Source: Hypholoma sublateritium FD-334 SS-4 (Eukaryota > Basidiomycota > Agaricomycetes > Agaricales > Strophariaceae). Taken from it: DNA of 64,000 nt. The position numbers were made by a program, and so were the translations under genes. How positions within the stretch are numbered: the first letter of the stretch is position 1; every line of letters begins with the position of its first letter. This document shows, one piece after another, positions 12,998 to 23,332 of this stretch. The notes beneath the pieces were generated by a model that saw only the letters and a program-made list of their open reading frames with translations, did not search any database and had not been told where the DNA came from. The stretch covers positions 584,405 through 648,404 of the forward strand of contig KN817518.1 in NCBI GenBank assembly GCA_000827495.1, given 5' to 3'.

Positions 12998-13533
12998 TCT
13001 GACGTGCGGTGTTTCTGTCGTCTTCCATTCTGCAGCGCTGGTCAAGTCATACATGAGGGATCTGCAGGTCATCTGCCGTGGATGGGATATTTTTCTTTCT
13101 TTTCTTTTCTGTTTCTTTTGTTATTTCAGCTGTCTGTCTTGCTTTTGATAGTGTATTCTGCCGAATTGCGCAATCCGACCATACTCTCCACAGTCCCCGT
13201 TCTCCGTGCTCTAAGGCTACCATACCCCTTGTGGGCGAATAAAAATACCTAGTATAGCAGTAGCGTAACATGAATGTATGCAGTCGGAATCACAACTGCA
13301 CGTAACAGTGCCATGAATAAACTTATCGTTGCTTGCCGGAGCAGATCATGTAGGAGCAATCAGGAGCAAGCCGTAGCGGGATGAAACGGAAGGTCTGTGG
13401 GTGACGCCGTGACGGAGCAGGTCGGGGCCACTGGCCGTTCCGAATTCACGGGAGATGCGCTGCCGAACGAGCCGAACCGCATTCCGAATGGTCATGGACT
13501 CGCGCAGGTCTGGAACACCGCCGGGCCCCTCTT

Positions 13534-13539
13534 TATAAG
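13534..13539 (+). promoter_or_regulatory. Possible TATA box of RCF2
   Basis: TATAAG lies 85 bases before the RCF2 start codon in a GC-rich context, followed by a CT/CA-rich leader (ACACCACCCACC). The position fits a fungal core promoter; no transcript start is known. Confidence 0.4.
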
Positions 13540-13623
13540 CAAGACACCTCTCCCTGGTCCTCTCCTCATCAAACACACTTATTTCCCCCCACAACACCAC
13601 CCACCAGCCTACATTCATACGAC

Positions 13624-14369
13624 ATGAAGTTCGCCGACGAAAAGCAAATGCAGGAGCACTCTGCGGCGTCTCGCAGAGGAGCCATAGAAGGTGCTCTCGG
13701 GGGCGGCGCTGTTGCTCTGGCTGGCTCGTTCTGGGCCCACAAACGATTCCCGGCTTATCACCGTCTCCCGCTCTCCCTGAAGGCACTGGGTGTCATCATC
13801 GTCCTTGCTCCCTGTCTATCTATCCAGGCTGAGCGCCGCGGACTGCAGTACGAGCGGTCACAATGGTAAGTGGCATCTTGGAGAGCTCATCTAATAATAT
13901 GTCTAACACATCGTTGGCAGGGAGGGTGAAGGTCTGCGGGTGCTGGACCACAAGCAGATTGAAGCTATGAAAAAGTGGGACAGTCTGTCGTTCAACGATA
14001 AAGTGGGCGACTGGGCCTTCCGCCATCAATACAGTCTCATCATGGGCAGCTGGGCGGCCAGTCTGGCCCTCGCCGGCGCTATCATTTCGCGTCAAAAGTG
14101 AGTCTAGATCGGACTTTTGATCCTCAATGTGTGCTCATGTGCTCCGCTTCAGATACCAAACGCACGCACAAAAGGTCGTACAAGCCCGTATGTGGGCTCA
14201 GGGATTGACTGTGGGGCTGCTTATCGCTGCGGGTGCCCTTACCCAAGGTCGACGAATTGCCATCGCTAAGGAGGGCAACTTGGACCACTCCTGGAGGGAC
14301 CTCATAGAACAACAAGAACGCGATCGCAAAGAAGCGATTGCCGCTGCCGCTGCCTCTGCTGCCCATTAG
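13624..14369 (+). CDS. RCF2: Respiratory supercomplex factor 2 (HIG1 domain)
   Basis: This is a mitochondrial inner-membrane protein of the HIG1 family that in yeast helps assemble and tune cytochrome c oxidase and III-IV supercomplexes. There are three exons (13624-13865, 13921-14097, 14153-14369), and frames join exactly at each splice site. The N-terminal part (MKFADEKQMQEHS) is followed by two hydrophobic segments (GALGGGAVALAGSFWAHKR and LPLSLKALGVIIVLAPCLSI), then a linker (DWAFRHQYSLIMGSWAAS) and the HIG1-type pair of membrane helices with RQKYQTHAQKVVQARMWAQG between them, which carries the conserved Q-K-x3-ARM pattern. The C-terminus is charged and Ala-rich (KEAIAAAAASAAH). A length of about 210 residues and four hydrophobic stretches fit Rcf2 better than the shorter Rcf1. 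Confidence 0.88.
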
Positions 14370-14821
14370 ATCTAGATATTCAGCGTCACTATCTATTTCA
14401 TGAACTTTTAGGGACTCCCCAAAAACATCCCATATAATGTAACCTAATTTTTGGAATGTATAATACTACTTCACGTGTATCTTACGACTCTCGCGCAGCA
14501 GCTACTGTACAGTTAGACACAAAATTCAGCTTAATGTTACAGAAATTCATTAAGTGTAAACTATGGTATGATACAGTGGGTGCAATGCAAGGTGTATGAG
14601 ATGAAACCGTATGTCATCATGTGTATATCGTGATAATGGCTCTTCAAGAGGCATGGATGTGTCGTGAGTGCGACGTAAGAAGTAGGGTATGTGGGTATGT
14701 GGGCTCCGAAAGGCCTCATAAGATAGATAGCTTGTAAGTTCAGCCATGAGAGACAAAAAGGAAAGCGAGACGAGCATGATATCATGAGAAGGCCGTGAAA
14801 GTGTTGCGGAAATGCGATGTT
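14370..14821. other. Spacer between convergent RCF2 and arrestin-like gene
   Basis: Shared 3' region of two converging genes. It is AT-rich near 14440-14620 and probably holds both 3' untranslated regions. I see no coding signal or RNA gene. Confidence 0.6.
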
Positions 14822-16831
14822 CTAAATATAGATGCCAACTCCAGCGACCACGGAAGAACCTGGGCTGTAAGTGCGGGCTTGAATCTTCTTCGATGCGCGC
14901 GGTGTCGGCTGTGTGTATGCGACGGGGATCGGACCTTCACCATGGAGAGTAGCGATAGTGACTGGGTGCGAGATTAGAGTTTCCTCCGGGAACTTCTTCA
15001 GTGTGGGGCTGCTGCTCCCGCTGCCCTTGACCTGTAATTGGAACACTGGCGTCGCGAATGGGAGGAGCTCGACGGCGTACTGCGGTATAATAATAATAAT
15101 AACATTAGCGGGTGGAACGCACGCGAGACTGAATACGCGTACCGAGACCTTGAACAGCGCAAAGTCGCACGTCGGCTGCAGGTCTTTGTCAAGGTGGATC
15201 TCGCCCTCGAGCTCGCGGCGGCGCGCGCTCGGCGCACCGCCCGTCGCGGCGTTGACCCACCACACCGCCGCCTCGACCTCGAACGAGATCTCGACGATGC
15301 TGCCCGCCTTGTCCGCGCCCGCGCCGGTCGCGCGCGGCTGCGTCGGCACCGCGGTGTCGTCGTAGTACTGCACGCGCCGGATGAGGCGGACCGCGAGCCC
15401 CTTGGGCGCGGCGAGGACGTCGAGGCCCTGCGTGTCGCTGCTCTCGAGCGCGAGGTGGCACGGGATGATCGTGCCGCGTGTGTACGTGAGCTGGTAAACG
15501 GGTGTAGACGGTCAGCGTGGGGCTCGGACGGTATTTCGCGGGGGATAACGTACGGGGTTGGCTAGGGAGAGCTGTGTGGGGAGATCAAGTCAGCTGGTGT
15601 GGGGTGTAAAGGTGTGGAAGGCGTACTGTACAGTGCAGCTTGATGCTGCGCTCCCTGAAGATTGTGCCGCGGACGGTGACGGTCGGGAGCGCGTGCCAGC
15701 CCTCAGGATCGACGTCCGGGCCCGCCATGCCCATGTTCTCGGCGTACGCGAGCTGGCGCAGGCCAGACGATGGCGCAGGAGTGATTTCGGGCAGGTAAAT
15801 CACAGGCGCATGCAGCCTGCAAGACACAACAAAAAATACAGACGATCAGCTATTGCACCCTTCACCATAAGACCATTATAGAATTTCAAACGCACTTGGA
15901 GTCGGAGCGCAAGAGCCCGTGCGACATGCGCAGCACGAGCTCGTACTGCACGCTCCCGCGGACGTGCTTCTCCGCGAACGACTGCGGCGTCGGCGACGCG
16001 CCACCCGCGCCGCCCGTGAGCACCTCATGGGGGAAGGGGAACGAGAATGGCCACGAGTAGCTCCCCGCGAGCTTGCCGTCGAACTTCTTCGGACGCGCGG
16101 CGCCGGCGGTCACGCCGCCGACGGGAGCGAGTAGCATCGTGCGCGGGTCGCCGTGCGCGCGCGTCCAGGCCGCGATTGGGTGCTCGAGAAAGGTGTGCGA
16201 GCCGCCGTCGTACGCGCTCGTGATGATCCGCCCGCGCAGCTGTAAATCAACGCCGTAAGTAAGAAACAGCGTTCCAAATAATCAGAAAAGCAGCGCGCGC
16301 ACGCACCGATAAGCTGATCGCGTTGATGTTCTGCGGTGTCTCCAGGTTGAGGTCCAGCGATCCCTGCACGAGGTCCGCGCCGCTGAACTTGGGGACGCGC
16401 AGCGACGACGCCGTCGCCGCGCCCACCGCCACAGAGGCGCCGGACGGCGACGCGGACGCGCGGCTGTACACGCGCAGCGTCGCGTACGGCGCTGCCTTCG
16501 CCCCGCCGTGGCGCAGGTGGTACTCATGCAGCTGCGGGCTCACCGCGCGCGGGGAGCCGGGCGCCCGCGGGCGGCGGCGGCGCTCGCGCTCGAACACGGC
16601 CGAGTAGCGCGGCGGGCGGCGCTCGGCGCGCAACGATGCGCTGTCGAGCGAGGTCGAAGTTTCGAGTGGGGGCGCGTCGTATGCGGGGCGCGGAGACGTG
16701 GATGGGGTGGACGCGCCCGAGGCGGCGTCGATTACGGAGTAGCGCGGCGGGCGCAGGGTCATTTCCACGCTGCTGCGGCTCCGCCTGTGCGCGCGCGGAG
16801 CGACGGGGCGTTCGGCAATAATTAAGGACAT
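14822..16831 (-). CDS. Arrestin-like domain protein
   Basis: The start is the ATG at 16831. The first 110 residues or so are basic and disordered with two PPRYS motifs (TLRPPRYSVID, RRPPRYSAVFE); PPRY resembles the PPxY signal recognised by WW domains of Rsp5-type ubiquitin ligases. Then come strand-rich arrestin N-like segments: LVQGSLDLNLETPQNINAIS, SYSWPFSFPFPHEVL (15990-16060), SVQYELVLRMSHGLLRSDSK, and an arrestin C-like part with LTYTRGTIIPCHLALESSDT and VEISFEVEAAVWWV. It ends in a proline-rich tail. The most likely role, by analogy with fungal alpha-arrestins, is an adaptor for ubiquitination and endocytosis of membrane transporters; this is inference. About five introns; one near 15075-15130 carries a TAA/TTA triplet run just before its acceptor. 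Codon use is strongly GC-ending, unlike the genes to the left. Confidence 0.78.
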
Positions 16832-17442
16832 AATATCAGGCGGTGGGTTTGGTACAGGGCGTTAAGACAGAGGTACACAGCAGGAGAGCACAGCAGAGCG
16901 ACAGCAAAATGAGAGTGGGCGCAGACAGAAAATGGGTATCCGGGAAGAAAATGTGGGGTAGCACAGAGAAGAACGGAAAGAAGGAAATGGTTTGTCGCCA
17001 GTCTGCAATTCGCCTTATGACAGGAGAGGCCCGCGTGCTGCGTGTCTGCTTGGAGCAGTCCCATTGTTGTACCTAGGCGCCCGTTTAGGCAGGCGCCCCA
17101 AATGCGGAAAGCTGCTATTGTTGTGGCATCACTTCGCATCCACCGCGTCATGTCGCACCGTCAGCACAGGACAATCAACAATATGGCCCGAGCACCCACG
17201 GTGTCATTAACACAATTACCTTGCTGCTTCGCTCCAAGGAAATGTATCCATGGGGCATAGGAAGCCTTCACTGGCCAGGAGTAATAGGCTTCTTCTACTG
17301 CACCTCCTTGTTTACGCAAAACACGATTGGAATCAAGTCGGGCCGGGTATACAACGGACAGGCAGGAAATGGTATCACAGACAAAAGACTCGGCCCACAA
17401 ACGCACGTCCAAATTTAGGCACACTGGCGCCTTATTGGGGTT
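16832..17442. other. Spacer, no gene seen
   Basis: Promoter side of the arrestin-like gene and 3' side of the coiled-coil gene, both on the minus strand. Small open frames on both strands lack any recognisable pattern. Confidence 0.55.
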
Positions 17443-18833
17443 TCACGCTAGCCCCATGCTCTCCATGCGCAGGCTGAGACTGATGTTCTCGAGCGCGGTG
17501 TCGATGAGGTCCTGCGCCAATGAGAGATTGGCGATGCGCGCACGTATGACGGGAAGGCAGGACGCGAAGATATTGCTGACTTGCGAGTGGGCCTCTGAGG
17601 CGTCGCCGCTGGCAGGCTTCGAGGCGTCATCTGAAGGTGGGCTTTCTGTCAATTTGGTAATTGAATCCTGAAGGCTTGTCGCTTCGTTTCGTAATTCCTC
17701 TATTGTTGCGTCAGTGACAAGCGGCTTCCAGTGAAGAGGCAACCTACCCAGGGTGTGCAGCATGTCGTTATAAGGTTTGAGGGGTTCCTCGTCTTCTGGA
17801 TTAGCTTCACTACGCATCGCAAGCTTCAGAGCTTCGGTTTCTACCTGCGCGCAGGAGTCTCCGTGTGAATGAAAGAGTTTCATTATTTCTGGCGCATCCT
17901 TGGCAAACTGGATATGACGTGGGAAGGGAAGGTATGTCAGTCACTCTTCATCGAATATATGCGTCCTGGTCTCATCAGGAGAGATGTTTCAATTAAGAAC
18001 TGATGGTTAAAGTCGCCCATTTGTGCCCAATTTAAAAACGGCCACGGCATGATAACAAAAGGACCATCTCACAAGAGTAGAATATCGACTCACAGCACTC
18101 GATCCTAGCTCTTCAAAAAAGTCCAGCGCGCGTTCAGCTTCGAGGCGGTCGCGCTGCTCTGAAAGTTCTGATTCCTCCTGGCTGACCTCCTTCTCCCGAG
18201 TTTCGAGATCTTTCTGTTAAGTAACGGTCAGACGAAAGCTGCAGACAACCGCGAAGATCCTACAGTGGCAGTAGCCTCCGCAGTCTGGAAGCACGCGTCA
18301 AGAGTGGACGACATGTATGCCCACGGATATACCTGCGCAGCAACTTGCAGTGGATCTGAAGTGCGTGCAGGCTGCTCCACCGCGGCGGGCACAGGAGCAG
18401 GCTCCGATGATGTCTTTGATCCTGTCAGCGGAGATATTTTTGCAGTGCGATGGACATACAGATTGCAGCGGCTTCGGCGTCCACGTCGTGTTGAGGGTGA
18501 CGGTGGTCGAGCTCAGCTTGGTGACCTTGAAGGCGCCCGACTCCGAGCCCCTAGACGACGCGCGACTGCCGCTCGGGCCCGCACTCGTCGTCTTCGCCGC
18601 CGATGAGGTGGATCGCGCGGCAGACGATTTGGAGGACGCCGCGCTTGGCGTTCTCGACGGCTTGCTGCTTGTGCTCGCGGTGGCGGATCTCACTTTCGGC
18701 GGCGGCGCAGCGGCATTGAGGGGTTTGGAGGCGACGGTTCGGCCTGCGGGAAACGGGTGAGAGGGGGCGCATGGTCACGAGAAGCGCAGGCTGTACCGCG
18801 GGCGGCTGCGTTCTGCGGGGGATTGGGTGGCAT
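17443..18833 (-). CDS. Unrecognised coiled-coil protein, about 340 residues
   Basis: No family recognised. The model starts at the ATG at 18833 (MPPNPPQNAAAR). A short first exon (18797-18833) joins in frame to RTVASKPLNAAAPPPKVR, then a Ser/Thr/Ala-rich basic stretch. A segment FKVTKLSSTTVTLNTTWTPK follows, then a coiled coil with heptad character (KDLETREKEVSQEESELSEQ) near 18200, and helical exons (FFEELGSSAFAKDAPEIMKL across an intron, then LPLHWKPLVTDATIEELRNE). The last exon, 17443 to about 17898, ends SLSLRMESMGLA-stop. The splice sites near 18420-18460 are uncertain: the best donor (GTATGT) and the first acceptor give different frames. The layout, a disordered basic N-terminus with coiled coil and helices, suits a structural or complex subunit, but I cannot name one. 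Its start is 180 bases from the divergent SLC1-type gene. Confidence 0.6.
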
Positions 18834-19013
18834 GGTGATCGCTGGGGCGAGAGGCGCTCGGAGTGGTTGGGGAGGACGGCGAGGATTCAAACTCCGGCAG
18901 GCTGTGGAAATTGCGGTGATGGCGTTCGCCCATCTGTCCACCTCCCCCCAGGCAGCGCAGCGTCTGGCGCAGTCGGATATATACGCTCCTGCGCGACAGC
19001 CTGCCGCCCAGCC

Positions 19014-20182
19014 ATGTCCTTCCTCGTGTCCCTCATACGGCCCCTCGCCTACGTCTCCCTCCCCGTCATCCTCGTGCGCCAGGTCGCCGTCTCCTCCACC
19101 GTCGGCCGCTACTATGCCCGTGTCATATTCTACGTCGGCACCCTCTTCACCGTCGCCTGCGGCAGCATCTTCATCGCGGCCGGCCTCACGCTCGTCGGCC
19201 GCTCCACGGACACGAACTACTTCGTCGCCCGCATATTCTACACACTCATCTCTCGCGGACTGGACCTACACATCGAGATCGAGGGCGAGGAGCATCTGCA
19301 GACGACGCCCACCGTGCTCATGGTCAACCACCAGAGCATGCTCGACATCTTCGTAATCGGCAAGTAAGTGCCTGCCCCGCGGCCCCCTGACCCGACTCTG
19401 CGTCTCTGACATAGCGCCGCAGGCTGATGCCCAAAAAGACCGCGATCATGTCAAAGAAGTCCCTGCAGTACACGCCCCTCGGCCCCTTCATGACGCTCTC
19501 CGGGACCATCTTCATCGACCGCGGCAACAGCGCGAGCGCGTTCCGCTCGATCGCTGCCGCGGGCGAGAAGATGAAGGCCGACAACACGTCGCTCTGGATA
19601 TTCCCCGAGGGCACGCGCAATCTCAGCCCGGAGCCCGACATGCTACCGCTCAAGAAGGGCGGCTTCCACCTCGCGCTCAACGCCGGCATCCCCATCACGC
19701 CCATCGTCGTCGAGAACTACTGGCATTTGTACCACAAGAGTGTCTTCGGCTCGGGCACGTTCACCGTGCGAGGTGAGTCCGTGCGCTGCTATCTTGTAGC
19801 GCACATCTAATCGGCCTGAACTGCAGTGCTGCCCCCTATATCGACGAAGGAATTTACTGTCGCTGATATCGGCCTTCTCTCCACGCGCGTGCATGACCAG
19901 ATGGTCGCCGCGCTTTGCGAAATCTCGCCTCACGCCACCGCGAAAGCTGCCCCGCGCCAGGAGACGCCAAAACCTGCACCGCAATCAGAGCCTTTGGAAG
20001 CCGCGGCGCCGCTGCTCGCGCCATCACTAGCCGCGGCGGGCGAGTCGCTGGAGGCGAAGGCCAGCAGTAGTACGAACTCATCGCGCGCGTCGTCTTCCGA
20101 GCGGAGAAAGATGAGCTCGAGCTCAACCGGAACGGAGACCGAGGAGGACGAGGGCATGATCCTGGTAGGGCGTCCGACATAA
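19014..20182 (+). CDS. SLC1: 1-acyl-sn-glycerol-3-phosphate acyltransferase
   Basis: Transfers an acyl chain from acyl-CoA to the sn-2 position of lysophosphatidic acid, giving phosphatidic acid, at the ER or lipid droplets. There are three exons (19014-19363, 19423-19772, 19827-20182) with frames that join exactly. The N-terminus holds two hydrophobic segments. The PlsC-type acyltransferase blocks are all present: NHQSMLD (NHX4D catalytic box) at the end of exon 1, GTIFIDRGN in exon 2, FPEGTR for phosphate binding, and a GIPITPIVV block. The C-terminal 110 residues after the catalytic domain are Ala/Pro/Ser-rich and disordered, then acidic (TETEEDEGMILVGRPT). The start is the first ATG after a TATATA at 18979. 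It shares a 180-base divergent promoter with the coiled-coil gene. Confidence 0.92.
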
Positions 20183-21297
20183 CGCGCTAGGAGTGCATTA
20201 TGCCAAGTAGACGGTGACTTTGTGCGGATCCACTCACTCTATTTAGAGCACCAGGGTCGTTACCATACACCATATAATAATTGATCTAACCCCGCGTCTT
20301 CGATGGAGGTGTGCTGGAGCTTATCCTGACGAAGTCTTCGGAGTCGCGAGCCAAAGCTGTAGCTTTCGGATATGGTGCCTTTGGACATGTCATTCTGGAA
20401 CAGCTTCTCCATTGGCGATGAGAGATGCGACATGCAAGAAGTTGCGTATATGCCCCGGTATGTGAGTTTACATCCTATCCAACCCCATCGGAGAGAATGT
20501 TACGGTATGATTGTGGAGGCGTGATATTTCCAGTTGCCCCATGATGCTGTATCTGACCCGGATCCACCGCACCCCAAGGCTTGCATGAGCATCCCCCTTT
20601 ACAGCGAAGGCAGGCGCGTCGGGAAACATACCAAAGAACTGACAGCACTGGGAACCGCGTCGGAACTTCGCGTCGAACCTGGCCAAATTGTCTCCCAGGA
20701 CTCGTACAGCGCGCAATAGATCCGGCGCCTTGTATGTTCAGCGCATGCGCGAGGGATTGGCAATGAGAGGCGCGACGTAGATATACCAATCGCCTAACGC
20801 ACATGCGCGCGGGGGAAGCAATTGTCTCAGTATACCTCCGTGTTGCTGCATCTGGCGGTGGCCGAGCACGAGCGCACCGGAACCGGAAGCGGCCTCCGCG
20901 CAGTCTGAGCTCAACTCCAACAAACGTTCGAACTTCGCCTCGTTCCTTCAAGCTCGCCCGCGGATGCTGATGTAGGAGAATCCATGCGGGCATTCCTCGC
21001 GATCGCACGACGTGCATCGCGGGCCCTCCGCGGCTGCCGTGCGCCTGCGCGCGCTGGAAGAACCTGTGTGCGTGCATGGTGCTCGGATCTGGGAAAGAGG
21101 ACGCAATAATCGGCTCGGAGCATCGTCGCTCGTACTTACAGCTGGGAACGGCCCATGCACGGAGGCGCACAGGGGCAGAAACAGAATCAGGGTGGGACTG
21201 CACATAATTAAGGGTGGGGATAAATTTCACGCGAACAGCGGAGTCAGAGAACATGGTCCTAGCGCCGCTTCTTATTTAACCTTGCGCCAGACTTTGC
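20183..21297. other. 1.1 kb spacer, no gene supported
   Basis: Lies between two genes on the plus strand. The longest open frame (minus strand, about 20475-21254) has no conserved pattern and looks like open frame by composition. The right end must contain the promoter of the GDPD gene. Confidence 0.5.
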
Positions 21298-22874
21298 ATG
21301 CTGGCCAGTATAAGACGCGCCGTCGCGGGCAGCCTCAGGCCTCCTTCTCTCGTCCACCGCCCCCGTCTCTTCGCCACCATGCCCGTGTCTGCCACGTCCG
21401 CGCCGCCCAGGACCTTCCCCGGTACGTGCCGCGCCTGTGCCCCACACCCCGCGCCGCTGCTGACGAGACGGCCATACAGACTGCTGGGGCCACCGCGGGG
21501 TGAGTCGTGCCGTCGAATACACAGCGACGAGCGGACTGTGGTGGACTCACCGCGCGCCTGCCGCAGGCCTCGTCACGCTTCCCCGAGAACACACTTGCGA
21601 GCTTCGAGGCCGCCATGCGCGACGGTGCCGAGGGCATTGAGAGCGGTGCGTCGCCTAGCCGCGCCCTTCTGAGGTGCAGTACTCATAGGTCTTGCAGACG
21701 TCCATGTGTCGGCGGACGACGTCGTCATCATGTTCCACGACCCAGGTGTGTACACCCCCTAACCCCCGCATTCCACCCCGCGCTGACTGGCGCCGTGCTG
21801 CGCAGCACTTGACCGCGTCACGGACTCGGCAGGTACGCAGCCTCCCGAATGCTGCGCCTGCACCCGCATGCTGACCGCGGCGCGTCCGCCACGCAGGGAA
21901 AATCCGGGACAAGATGTGGCACGGCGCCGACGGCATGCAGCACGTCCGCACGAAGAAGGAGCCGAAGCAGACGATACCGACGTTCGCGCAGACCGTCGAG
22001 CTGCTCATGAGGGTGCGCGTTCCGTCCTGCTATAGGGTGCGGTGGGCGCACGGCTGACGCGCATGGGGTGGGTGCAGCCCGAGAACCGGCACGTCAAGTT
22101 CAACGTCGACGTCAAGGCGGAGAACGACCCCGACAAGCTGTTCCAGCTCATGCACGCGGTGATTGCTGCGCAGGCGGACTTCGAGACGGTGCTCGCGCCG
22201 CGCATCCTGCTCGGGCTGTGGCACCCGCGCTTCATCGCGCCGGCGAAGGCGCGCCTGCCGTACTGCCGACGGTCATATATAGGCGACAGCACGTACATTG
22301 CGCGCAAGTATTTCTGGAAGGACTGCCATGCGTTCTCGATGTCGTTTGGCGCGCTCACGACGGCTGACGGGCAGAAGTGCGTGGTGTGCGATTACGTCTG
22401 TGGTTACGTTGTGCTGACCATGTCCGTGCAGGTTCAGGGCGGAGTGTAAGAAACAAGGTAAAAATCTGATGGTGTGGACGGTAAACCAGCCCGACCATAT
22501 GATGGAGGTGAGTTCGTGTGCATGTGCACATTTATGGCGCGATTTAAATAAGGCGGTGGGTGACAGGCTGTGCGCTGGGAGGTGAACGCAATTATCACAG
22601 ACGTCACGAAAACCTGGCTAGATCTCCGGTCGGCGTTGCAAAGTACGTCGCCAAATATACATGGCGTTCGCATTTAGCAATAGGGCGCCGCTCACTCGTC
22701 CCGACAGCTGATTACGATAAGATCGGCTCGCAGTACGGGCGCAGCTTCTTGTGGACGACGCTGCATTTCTATACCCCATTCCTCTTCCTGGCGAAGCGGG
22801 AGTCGCTCAAGGACCTGGAGAGCAAAGCTGGGCCGTTCGACTATGTCGCGTCCCTGGTCGAGACGAAGGCGTAA
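21298..22874 (+). CDS. Glycerophosphodiester phosphodiesterase family protein
   Basis: Predicted GDPD-fold metal-dependent hydrolase acting on glycerophosphodiesters. The start at 21298 gives an Arg-rich, possibly mitochondrial leader (MLASIRRAVAGSLRPP); a second ATG at 21379 (MPVSATSAPPRTF) is possible. The catalytic core is spread over very small exons: 21480-21499 (DCWGHRG, HRG motif), the exon ending 21645 (RFPENTLASFEAAMRDG, then AEGIES), 21698-21745 (DVHVSADDVVIMFHDP), 21806-21832 (ALDRVTDSA) and from 21897 (KIRDKMWHGADG). Thus the catalytic HRG, ENT, ExDV and HD motifs are all present. Later exons include ENRHVKFNVDVK and LMVWTVNQPDHMMEAVRWE. The C-terminus (DYVASLVETKA) follows a hydrophobic LHFYTPFLFLAKR. 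Joined frames give roughly 350 residues. Codon use is GC-rich in the first exons. Confidence 0.88.
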
Positions 22875-23332
22875 GATACCGATATTGCTCGAGTCGCTAT
22901 CATATGTCGCTATCGCGGCTACCTTCCGAACTTTTCATAGATGTGTAGAGATCTCACGCGCGTTCGAGATCTATATCAGCGCTGCTCTTCCGTGACCAAT
23001 TGCGGTGATTGGAGAGCAGGGCATGGGGTTGGACTCCGTTAGTTAGAGTATAATTTGTGTTTTTCTGGTACTTATCGCGGGGTTTCTTATACATATTGGG
23101 CTTGTTTTATTTCTGCAAACGTTGATGCGCGTTGTGTGCGCCAAAGCAGGGCGGGTGGCACAGCTGTGAGTCAGTCCGGGCCGGAGAATAAGTTCGAGCC
23201 CACGCGGTTGCAGCTCCACTTGACCTGATTTTCCCTGGACCATTCAACCATCTCTGACTCGATCGACCGTTCCTCCAGGACGGTTGCGCATAAGCGCGCG
23301 GCCTCCTTATTAGATCTACATCTTCTTCCGTA
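22875..23332. other. Spacer, no gene seen
   Basis: 3' region of the GDPD gene and promoter side of the next gene. A CT-rich leader precedes the ATG at 23333. Nothing else is recognisable. Confidence 0.55.

Noticed and set aside
20475..21254. 259-residue open frame on the minus strand
   Set aside because: No conserved pattern, odd Cys/Arg composition, overlaps the promoter region of the GDPD gene.
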